Source: Dastarcus helophoroides (taxonomy: Eukaryota > Arthropoda > Insecta > Coleoptera > Bothrideridae). From it: DNA of 64,000 nt. Position numbers and translations under genes: made by a program. This document shows positions 1-10,989 of this stretch, one piece after another. A model generated the notes under the pieces. The model ran no database searches and had not been told where the DNA came from. It saw nothing but the letters and a program-made list of their open reading frames with translations. The DNA is taken from contig CM053327.1 in NCBI GenBank assembly GCA_028583605.1, positions 37,270,126 to 37,334,125 on the forward strand, in the 5' to 3' direction. Within the stretch, counting starts at the first letter, position 1. The number at the start of each line of letters is the position of its first letter.

Positions 1-1284
1 ATCAAAATTACAAAATAAAATGAACTTTAAAATATTAAAATTTCGTTAAAAAACTTTTAAATTTCCAAAACAAATTAGAGAGAAATCAAACTTCAGTAGT
101 ACTAATTTTTTTGAGAAATATCAAATTGTAAAAAAGGTTGAAATTTACGAGATTCATTTTTTCTTGAAATTTCAATATTTTTCCCAAAGTTCTCTTATTT
201 TTATGCAGATCTAAAGTTTATTTTCCCTAAATTTATGTTAATAATTTTCAGTTTCTCATCAAAATTACAAAATAAAATGAACTTTAAAATATTAAAATTT
301 CGTTAAAAAACTTTTAAATTTCCAAAACAAATTAGATAGAAATCAAAATTTCTACAAAAAAAAAAAAACACAAAATCTTCAGGAAACATCGAAATTTCAA
401 AAAAATTATTTGTATAAACCATTTAGAGAAAAACACAAGTTTCAAAAGAAAAAAAAGGAAAATTTTGTAGAGAAAAATCGAAATTTAAAATACCTTTGCA
501 AAAAAGTCGAAATTTTTTGTTTTTCCCAAAATGTCGAAATTTTTATAGAGCTTTGAGGGTTTTTTCCAACATTTTTTTGTCAAAACTACTGAAACTTAAA
601 TTGTCAAAATATCGTGAAAAAACTTGACATTTTGAAAGCAAATTAGAGGAACATAAAGAAAATTTTTCTTGAAATTTCAATATTTTTCCCAAAGTTCTCT
701 TATTTTAATGCAGATCTAAAGTTTATTTTCCCTAAATTCATACTTAATAATTTTCAGTTTCTTAACAAAATTACAAAATAAAATGAACTTTAAAATATTA
801 AAATTTCGTTAAAAAACTTTTAAATTTCCAAAACAAATTAGAGCTTTCAGGGTTTTTTCCAACATTTTTTTGTCAAAACTACTGAACGTTAAATTGTCAA
901 AATGTCGTGAAAAAACTTGACATTTAGAAAGCAAATTAGAGAAACATAAAAAAAAATTTGGAGAAGTTGGAATTTGTAGCAGAAATTTTAAGAATAACAC
1001 TTTCAGGAAAAATGGAAATTTCGAGAAAATTTCCTTTTATGAAATATTTAGGAAAAATTTTGTAGAAAAAATCAAAATTTCCCAAAAATTGAAATATCTG
1101 AAAGAAACTCAAAATGTTTATAGAAAATGAGATTTAAGGTAAAAATTCGAAGATACACAATTAACTTATTTTTTTAGACAAATAGTAAAATGCGAGACGA
1201 GTTGAATTTAGATTTTTTCTTGAAATTGTAATTATTTTCTCAAAATGTTGACATTTTCAAAGAAATTTGAGTTTTTTCTTAACA
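1..1284. repeat. AT-rich degenerate repeat block
   Basis: No gene is visible. A block beginning with tcaaaattacaaaataaa at position 2 recurs near 259 and near 764, and the phrase ctttaaaatattaaaatttcg follows it each time. Between these are runs built from the word aaatttcga that recurs throughout the window. Short open frames here are low-complexity and lack splice or codon support. The block lies in, or upstream of, an intron of the navigator gene whose 5' exons are outside the window. Confidence 0.6.
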
Positions 1285-1295
1285 TTTTAATTTCT

Positions 1296-1714
1296 ATGCA
1301 AGTAGAATGCAACCTAGACTACAAATTCATACATCCCTTCAGGCCTGTATAGTGTAGTGAATCATAGGTAGCTGAACCACCAACAGTTGAAACACTGTCA
1401 CCTAGCGAAGCGGTTGCTCTCTAGGAAAAAGTTTCCAGAAGACAAGGATTCTAATGCACAGACCAATAGGTTTGAACATTTATTATATTCAAAGTTTGGA
1501 AACCAAAGACCGGTTTCGATCTTGTTAGATCTCATCATTTGGTATATTCAACTCGAATGCCAGCAAATGTTTCGACAAGTAAGTACTAAAGAATTCACAG
1601 ACGACAAGCGTGTGACTCTTAGTACTATTGGTCCATAGAGAAACTAGTGCCATCGCCAACAATGTCGTATGCAACTAGACTACAAATTCATGCAGCCCTC
1701 CAGGCGTGTATAGT
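1296..1714 (-). mobile_element. F1 element copy, over-unit-length, with 11 bp target duplication
   Basis: Direct copies of TTTTAATTTCT flank the element at 1285-1295 and 1715-1725. The phrase ctagactacaaattcat occurs at 1314 and again at 1675, so the monomer is about 361 bp and the insert is about 1.16 monomers. Other copies are at 59030-59506 and 54734-55670. A hammerhead motif is read from the minus strand at 1502-1543. The over-unit length and flanking duplication fit reverse transcription and integration of a circular or concatemeric RNA (inference). No protein is encoded. Confidence 0.8.
1502..1543 (-). ncRNA. hammerhead ribozyme remnant (F1, core damaged)
   Basis: Read on the minus strand: helix I strand ACCAAA, then TGATGA, helix II GATC-loop-GATC, GAAA, CCGGTC, and the second helix I strand TTTGGT. 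Compared with the intact copy at 55576-55618, the invariant first C of CUGANGA is missing, so this copy is probably inactive. Helix I (6 bp), helix II and the GUC cleavage triplet are kept. Confidence 0.72.
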
Positions 1715-1725
1715 TTTTAATTTCT

Positions 1726-3644
1726 GCTCGAAACATTGATTTTTTCTTCAAAATTTCCTACAAAAATTAGTTTTTGTAAATGTGTTTTTGATCAAAATTA
1801 AAAATAAAATAGGTTTCTAAATGTCGTAACTTCGTGAAAGAAACCTAAAATTTCTATAAAAAGAAATCAGAGAAAATTGGACCTTTCTAATGAAAAGTGT
1901 TCAGAAAATTTTGAGAAAAAGACTCGTGAGCGGAATGGGAGTGCTGCAGTTCCACAGTGCCTATACACCAGCCGCCACTGATGAAAGTTCACATTCATCT
2001 TTGGGAGTGTGATTTCATAAATCATTTTCACGTGGGTCGAAGGTAAGGCAAAATAAACAAAAAGCTCGTTAATACAGTTCGACTAGATTGCGCAAAGCGA
2101 ACGATAAAATCGACGATACATTTATATCAATTTAATTCAGAGACTAAATTTAATCAGTTCGACAGCTTTTTCCTAATAATTTTAAGTGGATTCGTCTAAT
2201 GGCTTTTTTATGGGTGCATTACATCAAAATACAAATATTATTAGTGCTGCGTAGATTCTTTACGGTTTCTTTTCGAGATAGAATGAAATACGTAAGTCGT
2301 TAACGAGATAACCTTTCAAATTCTGAGGTGAACTTTATTTTGATGTAAACATTACATCGTCGGCCGAGAAATAAGAAATAAATAACGCTAAACCAGTAAT
2401 GACATTGTGTTGCCCAAAGCTAATGTATTCTATTGTGGATGACATCATCGCATTTATTTCGGTTGTAATGCATTTGTGCCGTTTTCTGTTGAGCAACATA
2501 TAGTTAACACAAGAATTTATTGTTAGAGATAATTTAACGAACCTCCCAACACGTAAACATGCGTGTAGACGCGGATTATTGAACTTTTTTACAACCGCAT
2601 TTTGTCACTGTCCACTCCAGCTCTTGTATTGGTAGTTGCCAATTTTAACGGAGATGCACCAAGACTGAAGCACAAATGAATCACTTATTTTATAACTAAA
2701 GTTTGCCCGTTTGTCTGTCAGTTTGATACCTTTTCTCGGCTCTCTAACTGAACAGATGTCAATAAAAATTGGTGTAGAGATTCCCTGAAACCGGGGATTT
2801 CCCGGATTCAGTTTTCCCGGATAAAACTTATTCCATTAACGACCCCGTCTTGCAAGGTACGTCTCTACCAATTTTCGTCAAAATCGCTTCTGTATTTAAG
2901 CCGTGAAAAGCGGACTAACAGGTGGACAAACACTTTCGCATTTAGATACGTCAATTAGTAGGAATTGTGATGCATCGCTGTTAACCGCTTTTGCTTAATG
3001 CTGAAAATGCTGATCTTTTAATCTATCCGGAAGTTACGAACTTGGCGACGATCTTTCTTTTTCTATGAATTACGCCGCATGAATAATTAATTTTAAAAAA
3101 TTATCCGACGTTCCGCTTTATAAGCCATCTAATGCGCACACGAATATATTTCCATTTACGAAACGCTCTTTGAACTTGGTAAATATAGTTTACTGATTTA
3201 ACAGTCATTGAATTTACTTTATATTCATTGATCTAAATTAAGAAGGAATGGTGCTCTATTGTGAACACATGATGAATTAATTCATGAGTGCATACTCCTA
3301 CTTTCGAATATGTTATATTGACGAAAATGCCCTCAATGGTACTTGATTTAATTGAATACGAAATCAATTAACTGAATACGAAATCGTTTTACCCAGTCTG
3401 TTATTATCCGCAATCGCACAAAGCGAGATGACGAAGGAATGTCATTACCTCCACAATTTGCTTTTATCCAGCAACAGCTGCAAAAATTACAAAGCAGGTG
3501 GAGCAATCTATTAAATTAACCATAAAAAATGATTAAACTATCAACGGCTGGCTCGCCCGTATTGTGTAATTCACTTTTTATGCATCTAACCAGCAAATCT
3601 AATTGCGATTGCACGGAAAAAGTCAGTTTTTTTTTCTTTTTCAG
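1726..3644. other. intron of the navigator gene, mostly unique
   Basis: No coding region is supported. The sequence is AT-rich but less repetitive than the flanks. It ends in a good acceptor (polypyrimidine run then CAG at 3642-3644). It contains a transposon-tail-like stretch at 2701-2947, listed separately. Confidence 0.6.
2701..2947. repeat. degenerate transposon 3'-tail-like sequence
   Basis: The stretch contains gtttgtctgtcagtttg, then accaattttcgtcaaaatcg, gccgtgaaaagcg and cactttcgcattta in that order. The same order of phrases appears at about 42470-42545, so this is a dispersed repeat. Such phrases are familiar from the tails of non-LTR elements in insect genomes. I cannot assign a family from sequence alone, and no open frame is present. 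Confidence 0.45.
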
Positions 3645-3728
3645 GCTCACGTGGTGGCGGCTTTCGAGCAGAGCTTGTCGTCGATGACGCAGAGACTTCA
3701 GCATCTTACTGCAACAGCTGAAAAGAAG
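3645..3728 (+). CDS. sick: navigator exon a: coiled-coil start
   Basis: This exon has 28 codons, opens after a long polypyrimidine-CAG acceptor and ends at AAG before gtcaga. It encodes AHVVAAFEQSLSSMTQRL and then HLTATAEKK, the start of the conserved coiled coil. It is in phase 0 with the next exon, which continues DSELAELKS. Confidence 0.9.
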
Positions 3729-6700
3729 GTCAGAATTTCGATATCTTTCATAGTTAATTGCATCTCATTCCGCATAATGTGCGCGTTGTTTTTAATTAAT
3801 TGAATCGGATGTCGGTCACCAGAGTACGACTCAAAACGCAATATCGAGACTGAAATGCATTATTGGATAAATTTGTTATAGTTACTAGAGTATATAACTT
3901 TGTATGCTTTTATAAAAAGTAAAGGTGATCAGAGAAAAAACAGCAAATATGATTTTTTTCAGATTTCAAGGTCAATTTGCTTTAAATTCTTTGATTGCAA
4001 TTGGTTCAAAAAATATTGTGTATTTTTGTTTTGTTTTGATAGGATTCGAAATTAAGGGTTAGAAAACAAATTTTTAGATGATTTTGAGGAAGTTGAAACT
4101 TGAAGAGAAATGGTGAAAAGAAAAATAAAAAAGCCGCTTGAAAAGTAAATTTTTATCGCAATCGTTAGAGTCCTTTTCCAAAATACGAGAGCGGATATTG
4201 AATATCATTTCAGACGTAAGATGTCAGCTGTCAGATGTCAGACGTAAGACGCCATCTCTTCAAGTTTTAAGGTACCTGGGCCATCTAACCTTTCTCGACT
4301 TTTCTTTTGTAAAATTGACTTTTTTCGGAGAAGATAATTATTTAGTCGAAATAAATATAATCGTTAGAAGCGTTTCCAAGATATCAGAGACCGTAGAGAT
4401 TTGTTAGTTGGAAGGATGACACTTTTCTTTTGTCTTGGGCAACTTAGTATTAGTAATGTAATTAAATTTATTCTTCAGGACTCCGAACTGGCCGAACTAA
4501 AATCCGCCATGGAAGCCCTACGAACCCAATCCATCCAAGCAGGCATCGGAACTGGCCTGGCGAGACAACCTTCCTCCGATAGCGTTTCTAGCTTATCGTC
4601 AGCGTGCAGTCTAGACAAACAAGACAAAAAGAAAAAGAAAGGATGGGTATGACCACTAATCATGACTTTGAACTATTATCTAAACCTTCGACGCTCCTTT
4701 TTCTTACAGTTGCGTAGCTCCTTCACCAAAGCTTTCTCCAGAAACGCCAAAGTCACCAAAGTCCAATGCCAAAGCGAAACCGAGACGGAGAGACAACACA
4801 GTCCACCACCCGCCACCCCCGTACCAACCGACGCTGGACTGGAGGTAGCCGAACTTCAGAAGCAGCTGCGCGAGAAGGATCTCGTTTTGACCGATATTCG
4901 CCTGGAAGCCTTAAGTTCCGCCCACCAGTTGGAGAGTCTGAAAGACACTGTGATGAAAATGAGGGTATGTAGAATACCCTTAATTGGGGCCATTGACGTT
5001 CACAGATTCATTTCAGAGCGAAATGTTGAGCCTAAAACAGAACAATGAAAGACTGCAAAGGATGGTAAGTGGGGTGAACAACCTTCCGGCTGATTTGACC
5101 CACACGAGAAGTACAACTAGTATAGATGCTATCAGTGACCTTATACCGGCGGAGGAGCCGCCTCCTGAGGTGGAACAGGACGGCAAACGGATCAAAATCT
5201 CTGTTTATTTAGGACAACCTCAAACTTTTACTAAGTACGTACTTTTTTGGTAACTAACGATGGTGGGGGATGAAATTTTGACTTTTCTGTCAAAATCTAC
5301 TCTCTAACTAGCAATACACTTTACGTCAGAGTCAGTTTATCTTAATTTCGTAGCGATGCGAAATTCAATTTTTGAATTTCCGGAACTATACTGCGTTGCC
5401 TCGTAAATCAAGCGCTTGGCAATGCATATGATCACAAAACAATTTAGACTTACCTTGGTATGATTCGGCAGGTATTACAATGAGCATTACGGGTATGACG
5501 GCACAAGTGATAATAATGCCGCCAACGAGATATCAATAGCACACACGAACGTCGGAGCGTCCACGTCTTGGGCCCAATTGGACAATTCCGTCAGAAGAGC
5601 CTTCAAACAACACGTAGCACGCTTAGATCCAGGAGGAGGGCTCGGTCTCGGTACCGATTCCATCGCCAGTTACAAACTAGGAGAAGCCGAAAGAAAACCG
5701 GACGCTGGTCCACCGGATTTACTGCCCGTTGGTTACGCCGTCGGAAGAATCAATACGTTGCACGTAGTTTTACAACCTGTGGCGGCCTTAGCCTTCGAAG
5801 CGCTCATACCAAAAGGAGTAGCTCAAAGATTGGTATCGCTACTCGCAGAGCATAGAAGATTGGTGCTTTGCGGAGCACCTGGCACGGGGAAGACGCATCT
5901 GGCCACCAGGCTGGCCGAATTCCACGCCCAATCGCAAGGACGGGATCCCGCCGAGGCGGTCGCCACTTTCAAGTAAGATCATACTTTTTTCTTGAAACGT
6001 TTGTTAGAAATTTTGACTGCGGCTTTGTTTTGGGCAATGTCGCTTGTGAAAGCGAACAAAGTAATCTTTTAAATAAAATTATTATTTTTATTAAACATTG
6101 TTGCATAGTTCCTACTTTAGTATCAAGATTTCGACAATTCGTTTCTTCTTCTTCCCTTTCTTTTTCCTCCTCTTCCTCTTCTTTTTTCCTTTCTGTTCTC
6201 CTTCCTCCTCTTCCTCTTCTTTTTTCTTTCTGTTCTCATTCCTCCTCTTCTTTTTCTTTATACTCCTCTTCTTTTTCCTTCTCTTTTTTTTCTTCCTCCT
6301 TCTCTCATTTTTCTTTCTACTCCTCTTCTTCTTCCTCTTCCTTTTTGTCTTCTGTCTTTTATTTTTTCCCCCTTCTCCTCTTTTTGTTCTTTCTCTTCTT
6401 TTTTATAGTCCTCTTTTTATTCTTCTTCGACCTCTACATCTTCCTTATTCTCTTCTTCCTATTTCTCTTCTTCCTCCTTCTCTTCTTCCTCATCCTCTTC
6501 TTCCTTCTCTTCTTCATCCTCTTCTCTCTCCTCTTCTTCTCATTTTTGTCTTCCGTCTTTTTTTATTCATCCTCTTCTTCTTTCTCCTCTTCTTCTTTTT
6601 CCATCTTCTCTCTTTTTGTTCTTCCCTTTTCTTTTTTATCGTCCTCTTTTTATTCTTCTTCGTCCTTCTAATCTTCTTCATTTTCTTTTTCCTCCTCCTC

Positions 6701-9700
6701 TTCTTCCTTATAGTCTCCTTCCTTCTCATCTTCTTCTTCCTCATCCTCTTCTCTCTCCTCCTCTTCTTCCTCCTCTTCTTCCTCTTCCTTTCTTCTTCCT
6801 TATCCTCTTCTTCCTTCTCTTCTTCTCATTTTTGGCTTTCGTCTTTTCTTATTCATCCTCTTCTTCTTTCTCCTCTTCTTCTTTTTCCATCTTCTCCTCT
6901 TTTTGTTCTTCCCTTTTCTTTTTTGTCGTCCTCTTTTTATTCTTCTTCGTCCTTTTAATCTTCCTCATTTTCTTCTGCCTCCTCTTCTTCCTTATAGTCT
7001 TCTTCCTTCTCTTCTTCTACCTCATCCTCTTCTTCCTTCTCCTCTTTATCTTCCTCTTCTTCCTCCTCCTCCTCCTCTTCTTCCTCATTCTCTTCTTCCC
7101 GTTCTTTTTCTTTCTTATCCTCTTCTCCCTCCTTTTCTTCCTCCTCGTCTTCCTCTTCCTCTTCTTCCTCCTCCTGTTCTTCCTCATCCCCTTCTTCCTT
7201 ACCCTCTTTTTCCTCTTCTTCTTCCTTGTCCTCCTCTTCCCCTTCCTCCTCCTCTTCTTCCTCATTCCCTTCTTCCTTCTTCTCTTCTTTCTGCTCCTCT
7301 TCTTTCTCCTCTTCTTCCCCATCCTCTTCTTCCTCATCCTCTTCTTCTCTTCTTTTCATTTTTGTCTTCCGTCTTTTCTTATTCATCCTATTCTTCTTTC
7401 TCCTCTTCTTCTTCTTGTTCCATCTTCTCCTCTTTTTGTTCTTCCTTTTTCTTTTTTGTCGTCCTCTTTTTATTCTTCTTCGTCCTTTTAATTTTCCTTA
7501 TTTTCTTCTTCCTCCTCCTCTTCTTCCTTATAGTCTCCTTCCTTCTCTTCTTCCTCATCCTCTTCTTCCTTCTCATCTTCTTCTTCCTCATCCTCTTCTC
7601 TCTCCTCTTCTTCCTCCCCTTCTTCCTCTTCCTTTCTTTTCCTCATCCTCTTCTTCCTTCTCTCTCATTGTTGGCTTTCGCCTTTTCTTATTCATCCTCT
7701 TCTTCTTTCTCCTCTTCTTCTTTTTCCATCTTCTCTTTTGTTCTTCCCTTTTCTTTTTTGTCGTCCTCTTTTTATTCTTCTTCGTCCTTTTAATCTTCTT
7801 CATTCTCTTCTTCCTCCTCCTCTTCTTCCTTATACTCTCGTTCATTCTCTTCTTCTTCCTCATCCTCTTCTACCTCATCCTCTTCCTCCTTCTCCTCTTC
7901 TTCCTCATCCTCTTCTTCCTCATTCCCTCCTTCCCGTTCTTCTTTCTCGTCCTCTTCTCTCTCCTTTTCTTCCTCCTCGTCTTCTTTCTCCTCCTCTTCT
8001 TTCTCCTCCTCTTCTTCCTCCTTCTCTTCTTCCTCTTCTTCTTCCTTCTTCTCTTCTTCCTCCTTATCCTCTTCTACCTCATCCTCTTCTTTCTTCTCTT
8101 CTTCCTCCTCATCCTCTTCTACCTCATCCTCTTCTTTCTTCTCTTCTTCTTCCTCATCCTCTTCCTTCTCCTCTTCTTCTCATTTTTGTCTTCCGTCTTT
8201 TCTTGTTCATCCTCTTCTTCTTCCTCATCCTCTTCTTCTCTTCTGATTTTTGTCTTCCGTCTTTTCTTATTCATCCTCTTCTTTCTCCCCCTCTTCTTCT
8301 TTTTCCTCCTCTTCTTCTTTTTCCATCTTCTCCTCTTTTTGTTCTTCTCTTTTCTTTTTTGTCGTCCTCTTTTTATTCTTCTTCGTCCTTTTAATCTTCT
8401 TCATTCTCTTCTTCCTCCTCCTCTTCTTCCTTATACTCTCCTTCATTCTCTTCTTCTTCCTCCTCATCCTCTTCTACCTCATCCTCTTCTTCCTTCTCCT
8501 CTTCTTCCTCATCCTCTTCTTCCTCATTCTCTTCTTCCCGTTCTTCTTTCTCGTCCTCTTCTCTCCCCTTTTCTTCCTCCTCGTCTTCTTTCTCCTCCTC
8601 TTCTTTCTCCTCCTCTTCTTTCTCCTTCTCTTCTTCCTCCTCTTCTTCCTCCTCATCCTCTTCTACCTCATCCTCTTCTTTCTTCTCTTCTTCTTCCTCA
8701 TCCTCTTCTTCCTTCTCCTCTTCTTCTCATTTTTGTCTTCCGTCTTTTCTTGTTCATCCTTTTCTTCTTTCTCCTCCTCTTCTTCTTTTTGTTCTTCCCT
8801 TTTCTTTTTTGTCGTCCTCTTTTTATTCTTCTTCGTCCTTTTAATTTTTCTCATTCTCTTATTCCTCCTCCGCTTCTTCGTTATACTCTCCTTTCTTCTC
8901 CTCTTCCTCATCCTCTTCTACCTCATTCTCTTCTTCCTTCTCTTCTTCCCCATCCTCTTCTTCCTCTTCCTCTTCTTCCTCCTCCTCTTCTTCCTCATTC
9001 TTATCTTCCCGTTCTTCTTCTTTCTCATCCTCTTCTCCCTCCTTTTCTTCCTCCTCGGCTTCCTTCTCCTCTTCTTCCTCCTCCTCTTCTTCTTCTTCAT
9101 CCTCCTCTTCCCCTACCTCCTCCTCTTCTTCCTCATCCTCTTCTTTCTTCTTTTCTTCCTCATCCTCTTCTTTTTCCTCATTCTTTTCTTTCTCCTATTC
9201 TTTTTCCTCCTCCCCTTCTTCCTCATCCTCTTCTACCTCATCCTCTTCTTTCTTCTTTTCTTCTTCCTCATCCTCTTCTTCCTCTTCCTCTTCTTCCTCC
9301 TCATCTTCTTCCTTATTCTCTTCTTCCTTGTCTTCTTCTTTCTCCTCTTCTTCATCTTCTTCTTCCTCCTCTTCTTCTTCCTCCTCCTCTTCTTCCTCAT
9401 CCTCTTCTTCCTCTTCCTGTCCTTTCGCCTCCTCTTCTTTCTCCTCTTCCCCTTCCTCGTCTTCTTCCTCCTCTTCTTCTTTCTCATCCTCGTCTTCCTC
9501 TTGTATTTGAATTGAAATCAATTTTCTCGACTCTATCAGACTTGAAAGATCCTTAAAAAATGGATCTTCACCTCACCGGGTTATTTAAATTTTTCAGTTC
9601 AATACCAGACTTATGGATTGTTTATCCATGTTGCAATAAATGACTCAATTCCTTTATAGCGTCGGAGAACAAGTCGGGTAAAGAGCTGCGTCAGTACTTG

Positions 9701-10620
9701 TCCCATTTGAGCGAACAAGCCGCGGCCGGGGACAACAGCGTTCTCCCCAGCGTGGTAGTTTTGGACAACCTCCACAAGGCGGGACCCTTGGCTGACGCCC
9801 TCGGCTCCCTCCCGCGCAATCTACCGTGTCTTCTAGGTACGATGGCCCAATCTGCGTGTTCGGCTACCGAGTCTTCAACTGCAGCATGGCTTCCGATGGG
9901 TGTTGGTCGCTCCACACATGGAACCAGCCAGAGGTTTACTAGGTAGAGTGCTTCGAAGAAGATTGGCCAGCTTGGAGCTGGATCAAGGGACCTCATCCGG
10001 AACTTGCGGCTATTTTGGGATGGTTACCTAGAGTTTGGCAACATCTAAATGCTTTCTTGGAAACACACAGTTCTGGAGACGTCGCTATTGGTCCTAGACC
10101 ATTTTTAAGTAATTATACTTTTTGAAATCAAATCAAGATATATAAAAAATTCGATTAAGTAACTAAATATTTTGTTTCTGAACCAAGCTTCTTAGTGAGT
10201 TGTCTCCAGCGCACGTATTTTTGTCTAGGTTGCCCCCTTGAGCTGGACGCGTCGCGAGCGTGGTTTGCGGACGTTTGGAACTACTCCCTAGCGCCCTATC
10301 TTCGCGAGGCGGCCAGAGAGGGTCTCCAGTTGTACGGTCGACGAGCCGCCTGGACTGACCCCTGTCAGTTCATCTTGGACACCTACCCGTGGCCGGGGGC
10401 GCCTCCACAAGGTTTAACCACAATTTCCGCCAAAGACGTGGGCCTGGAGAGCGGTCCCTCGGCTCAAGCGGAATCCGAGAGCGATCCCCTCTTAAACATG
10501 TTGATGCGGTTACAGGAGGCCGCCAATTATTCGAGCCCACACTCGAACGATTCCGATTGTAATAGTTTGGATTCGGGTTTGACGCACGGGAACGGCGTCG
10601 GCACTGAAAGCGTTTCGTAA
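3645..10620 (+). CDS. sick: neuron navigator family protein (sickie/NAV), C-terminal seven exons
   Basis: Navigator proteins bind the cytoskeleton and act in axon guidance and cell migration. They end in coiled coils and an AAA+ ATPase-like module. Seven exons are seen: 3645-3728, 4479-4646, 4710-4964, 5017-5234, 5472-5972, 9660-10108 and 10229-10620, all with GT..AG introns and matching phases. In order they encode a coiled coil (VAAFEQSLSSMTQRLQ), a Ser-rich linker with KKKKKGW, LRSSFTKAF, a second coiled coil (LTDIRLEALSSAHQLE), a P-loop GAPGTGKT, the KELRQYLSHL block, GFRWVL, FLSCPLELD and the C-terminal LMRLQEAANYSSP. Removing three single-base gains in exon 9660-10108 gives 2064 nt, exactly 687 codons plus stop. 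The 5' part of the gene is outside the window. Alternatives to the navigator family are unlikely. The fly gene name is by homology from memory. Confidence 0.92.
4479..4646 (+). CDS. sick: navigator exon b: coiled coil and serine-rich linker
   Basis: This exon has 56 codons, starting DSELAELKSAMEALR and ending in DKQDKKKKKGW before gtatga. It contains the conserved RQPSSDSVSSLSSA motif. It is read in the same frame as the next exon (LRSSFTKAF). The preceding intron (3729-4478) shows only a small internal repeat of gtcagacgtaaga near 4213-4252. Confidence 0.92.
4710..4964 (+). CDS. sick: navigator exon c: LRSSF block and second coiled coil
   Basis: This exon has 85 codons in phase 0 at both ends, from the acceptor ttcttacag to the donor gtatgt. 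It encodes LRSSFTKAFSRNAKVTK and a Pro-rich linker, then EVAELQKQLREKDLVLTDIR and LEALSSAHQLESLKD, the most conserved coiled-coil stretch of the family. Confidence 0.93.
5017..5234 (+). CDS. sick: navigator exon d: coiled-coil end and linker
   Basis: The exon runs from tttcag to the donor gtacgt and ends with two bases (AA). It encodes SEMLSLKQNNERLQRM, then an acidic Pro-rich linker and RIKISVYLGQPQTFTK. The split codon is completed by the G that opens the next exon, giving TKYYNEHYG. Confidence 0.9.
5472..5972 (+). CDS. sick: navigator exon e: AAA+ P-loop exon
   Basis: This exon opens at cag|G and ends at AA before gtaaga. It encodes GASTSWAQLDNSVRRAF, LLPVGYAVGRINTLHVVL and then LVLCGAPGTGKTHLATRLAEF. 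The Walker A motif GAPGTGKT is at 5872-5895. No frameshift occurs across its 501 nt. Confidence 0.94.
6135..9512. repeat. 3.4 kb polypyrimidine/polypurine tract with higher-order repeats
   Basis: The plus strand is almost only C and T, built on CTT and CCT words. A longer unit with the anchor ttttttgtcgtcctcttttt recurs, with starts of the linked phrase ttgttctt near 6615, 6903, 7437, 7738, 8339 and 8789. The spacings are roughly 288, 534, 301, 601 and 450, multiples of about 150. The tract lies inside the intron between navigator exons e and f. Open frames of hundreds of Ser/Phe/Leu or Lys/Arg/Glu codons on both strands are products of composition, not genes. The strand bias could allow triplex (H-DNA) formation (inference). 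Confidence 0.95.
9660..10108 (+). CDS. sick: navigator exon f: ATPase core, three single-base gains
   Basis: The exon starts after ctttatag and ends before gtaatt. Conserved blocks are split over three frames: SENKSGKELRQYLSHL through VVVLDNLHKAGPLADAL and LLGTMAQSACSATE; then LQLQHGFRWVLVAPHMEP and LRRRLASLELDQG; then PHPELAAILGWLPRVWQHLN and HSSGDVAIGPRPFL. The shifts fit one extra base each at 9664/9665, 9872 and 9990. VVVLDNL is the Walker-B-like strand. The 449 nt minus three joins both neighbouring exons in correct phase. Consensus error is the likeliest cause. A non-functional allele remains possible. Confidence 0.85.
10229..10620 (+). CDS. sick: navigator exon g: C-terminus and stop
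   Basis: The exon opens after ttttgtctag. With the A left by exon f it reads SCPLELDASRAWFADVWNYS, then YLREAAREGLQLYGRRAAW, ILDTYPWPG and LLNMLMRLQEAANYSSP. It stops at TAA 10618-10620. This is the full navigator C-terminus and has no frameshift. The intervening intron (10109-10228) is 120 bp. Confidence 0.95.
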
Positions 10621-10983
10621 CTTGTTCCTTCCAAAGAGTTAAATCTGAAGCACAATCAAAATGAAGTTCAAAGTCTACGCTAGCCTTTGGTAACACCACT
10701 TTTGTACTGCGGCGCTTTTTTCAAAATGTAGTGAGGCGTTTTTAAAATGGCCTCTTAATTCGATTTTTACTAATGAAGTGCTTTTGAATATTATTACTTA
10801 GATAGTGTTTGTTGCTTTTTGTAAAAGCTGGTGATCACTCGATATATCATCTTTGAAATTTGTGCATTTCCAAAGAAGATATATATTTTGCTACTAACTA
10901 ATCTTGAAATGAAAAATTATGGTATTGTGATGGTTATTTTGTGGCATTTTACACAAGAAATATACATTCAGTGATGTTATATC

Positions 10984-10989
10984 AATAAA
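10984..10989 (+). terminator. possible polyadenylation signal of the navigator gene
   Basis: AATAAA lies 364 bases after the stop codon. The sequence between (10621-10983) is unique and AT-rich, consistent with a 3' untranslated region. Other AT-rich hexamers occur further on, so the site is only a candidate. Confidence 0.45.

Noticed and set aside
1380..1430. A second hammerhead in F1 around gctgaaccaccaacagttgaaac
   Set aside because: CUGAACC lacks the G and A of CUGANGA, and no second helix I strand pairs. The similarity is superficial.
7226..9556. 776-codon open frame, and similar long frames on both strands across 6.1-9.5 kb
   Set aside because: The composition is only Leu/Pro/Phe/Ser or Lys/Arg/Glu, as any C/T tract without TAA/TAG/TGA gives. 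There are no domains or splice context, and several frames are open at once.
9660..10108. Programmed frameshifting or tiny introns to explain the three shifts
   Set aside because: No slippery sites are seen. One-base introns do not exist, and the conserved blocks abut directly once single bases are ignored.
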